In this document: piece by piece, positions 13,662 through 13,962 of the stretch | Layout: each line of letters starts with the position of its first letter | How positions within the stretch are numbered: the first letter of the stretch is position 1 | Source of the DNA: an uncultured Clostridia bacterium | GTDB taxonomy: Bacteria > Bacillota > Clostridia > Christensenellales > Pumilibacteraceae | Assembly (NCBI GenBank): GCA_934247335.1 | Contig: CAKQJJ010000022.1 | Coordinates: 1-13,962, forward strand | Length of the DNA: 13,962 bases | Direction: 5' to 3' | The notes under the pieces: model-generated | What the model was told of the DNA's origin: nothing | Databases searched by the model: none | The model's input: the letters and a program-made list of their open reading frames with translations, nothing else | Program-made: the position numbers and the translations under genes

Positions 13662-13962
13662 TTAAATACGTCTCCGTTATTTTCGTCGTTATCATCGTTA
13701 TCGTCGTCGGCGCCTTGGTTATTCTCGTCGTCGGCGTCGGTTTTTCCTCCCGTACGTTTGTTAAGCGCGTACAAAGCGGTGTCGGTTGCGTAGCGGAAGA
13801 AAAAGTCGGTGGGCACGGCTGCAAGCCCCAGCACGAGAAACAAAGCCCAGCTTCCGACGTTGTTTATTACCGCCACGAAATTGACCTCGCCGAGATATTT
13901 CATAAGCAACAAAAGCACAAGCGCCTCTATAAGAAAGTCCGCAATCGCCAATGCGCCGCGCA
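13658..13962 (-). CDS. Membrane protein with acidic Asp/Asn-rich tail (partial, N-terminus beyond window)
   Basis: One hundred codons are visible before the stop and the frame is open to the window edge. A TTG at 13949-13951 could be a start but has no ribosome site, so a longer protein is likely. Two hydrophobic stretches, LIEALVLLLLMKYLG and VGSWALFLVLGLAAVP, look like membrane helices. The last 30 residues are hydrophilic and very acidic, with about ten Asp, two Glu and six Asn, encoded by a run of similar trinucleotides. I do not recognise the family. The ATGA overlap with the hydrolase gene suggests that the two proteins work together. Confidence 0.7.
   Translation of the reverse strand, partial: RGALAIADFLIEALVLLLLMKYLGEVNFVAVINNVGSWALFLVLGLAAVPTDFFFRYATDTALYALNKRTGGKTDADDENNQGADDDNDDNDENNGDVFK

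Noticed and set aside
1..13962. tRNA, rRNA, CRISPR, insertion sequence or phage genes
   Set aside because: I looked for cloverleaf patterns in the gaps, regularly spaced direct repeats, terminal inverted repeats with transposase motifs and phage proteins, and found none.

Overview
The window looks like a chromosomal piece of a low-to-moderate GC member of the Bacillota, most likely an uncultured Clostridia. This rests on strong AGGAGG-type ribosome binding sites, consensus sigma-A promoters with 17-bp spacers, a short four-cysteine L33, an L10-type leader with an intrinsic terminator, and the protein sequences of the translation genes. No rRNA, tRNA, CRISPR array, insertion sequence or prophage gene is visible.

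Almost everything lies on the minus strand. Read from right to left: a partial membrane protein with an acidic tail overlaps by 4 nt a gene for a MORN-like/SGNH hydrolase, which ends in a good terminator. A promoter at 12340-12368 then opens the operon rpmG-secE-nusG-rplK-rplA-(L10 leader and attenuator)-rplJ-rplL, which closes at a terminator at 8636-8673. Next is a gene for a cytosolic right-handed beta-helix (GH28-like) protein. On the plus strand, a two-gene unit for a MarR regulator and a MATE efflux pump converges on it. Divergent from marR is the str operon rpsL-rpsG-fusA-tuf, with its own promoter, structured leader and terminator, and a second consensus promoter just before tuf. Last is a TTG-started OmpR-type response regulator cut by the window edge.

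The translation genes supply ribosomal proteins of the decoding site (S12, S7) and of the factor-binding stalk and neighbouring region (L11, L10, L7/L12, L1). They also supply the factors that act there (EF-G, EF-Tu), plus NusG and SecE. Several gaps hold likely autoregulatory RNA structures.

The most notable points are three. rpoB and rpoC are absent from their usual place between rplL and rpsL, where a drug-efflux module and a sugar-type enzyme gene now sit. A perfect inverted repeat lies inside a consensus promoter in front of marR. A fused MORN-like/SGNH protein is translationally coupled to an acidic-tailed membrane protein. I see no certain new system; the last two and the hairpin-rich stretch after rplL are the best candidates.
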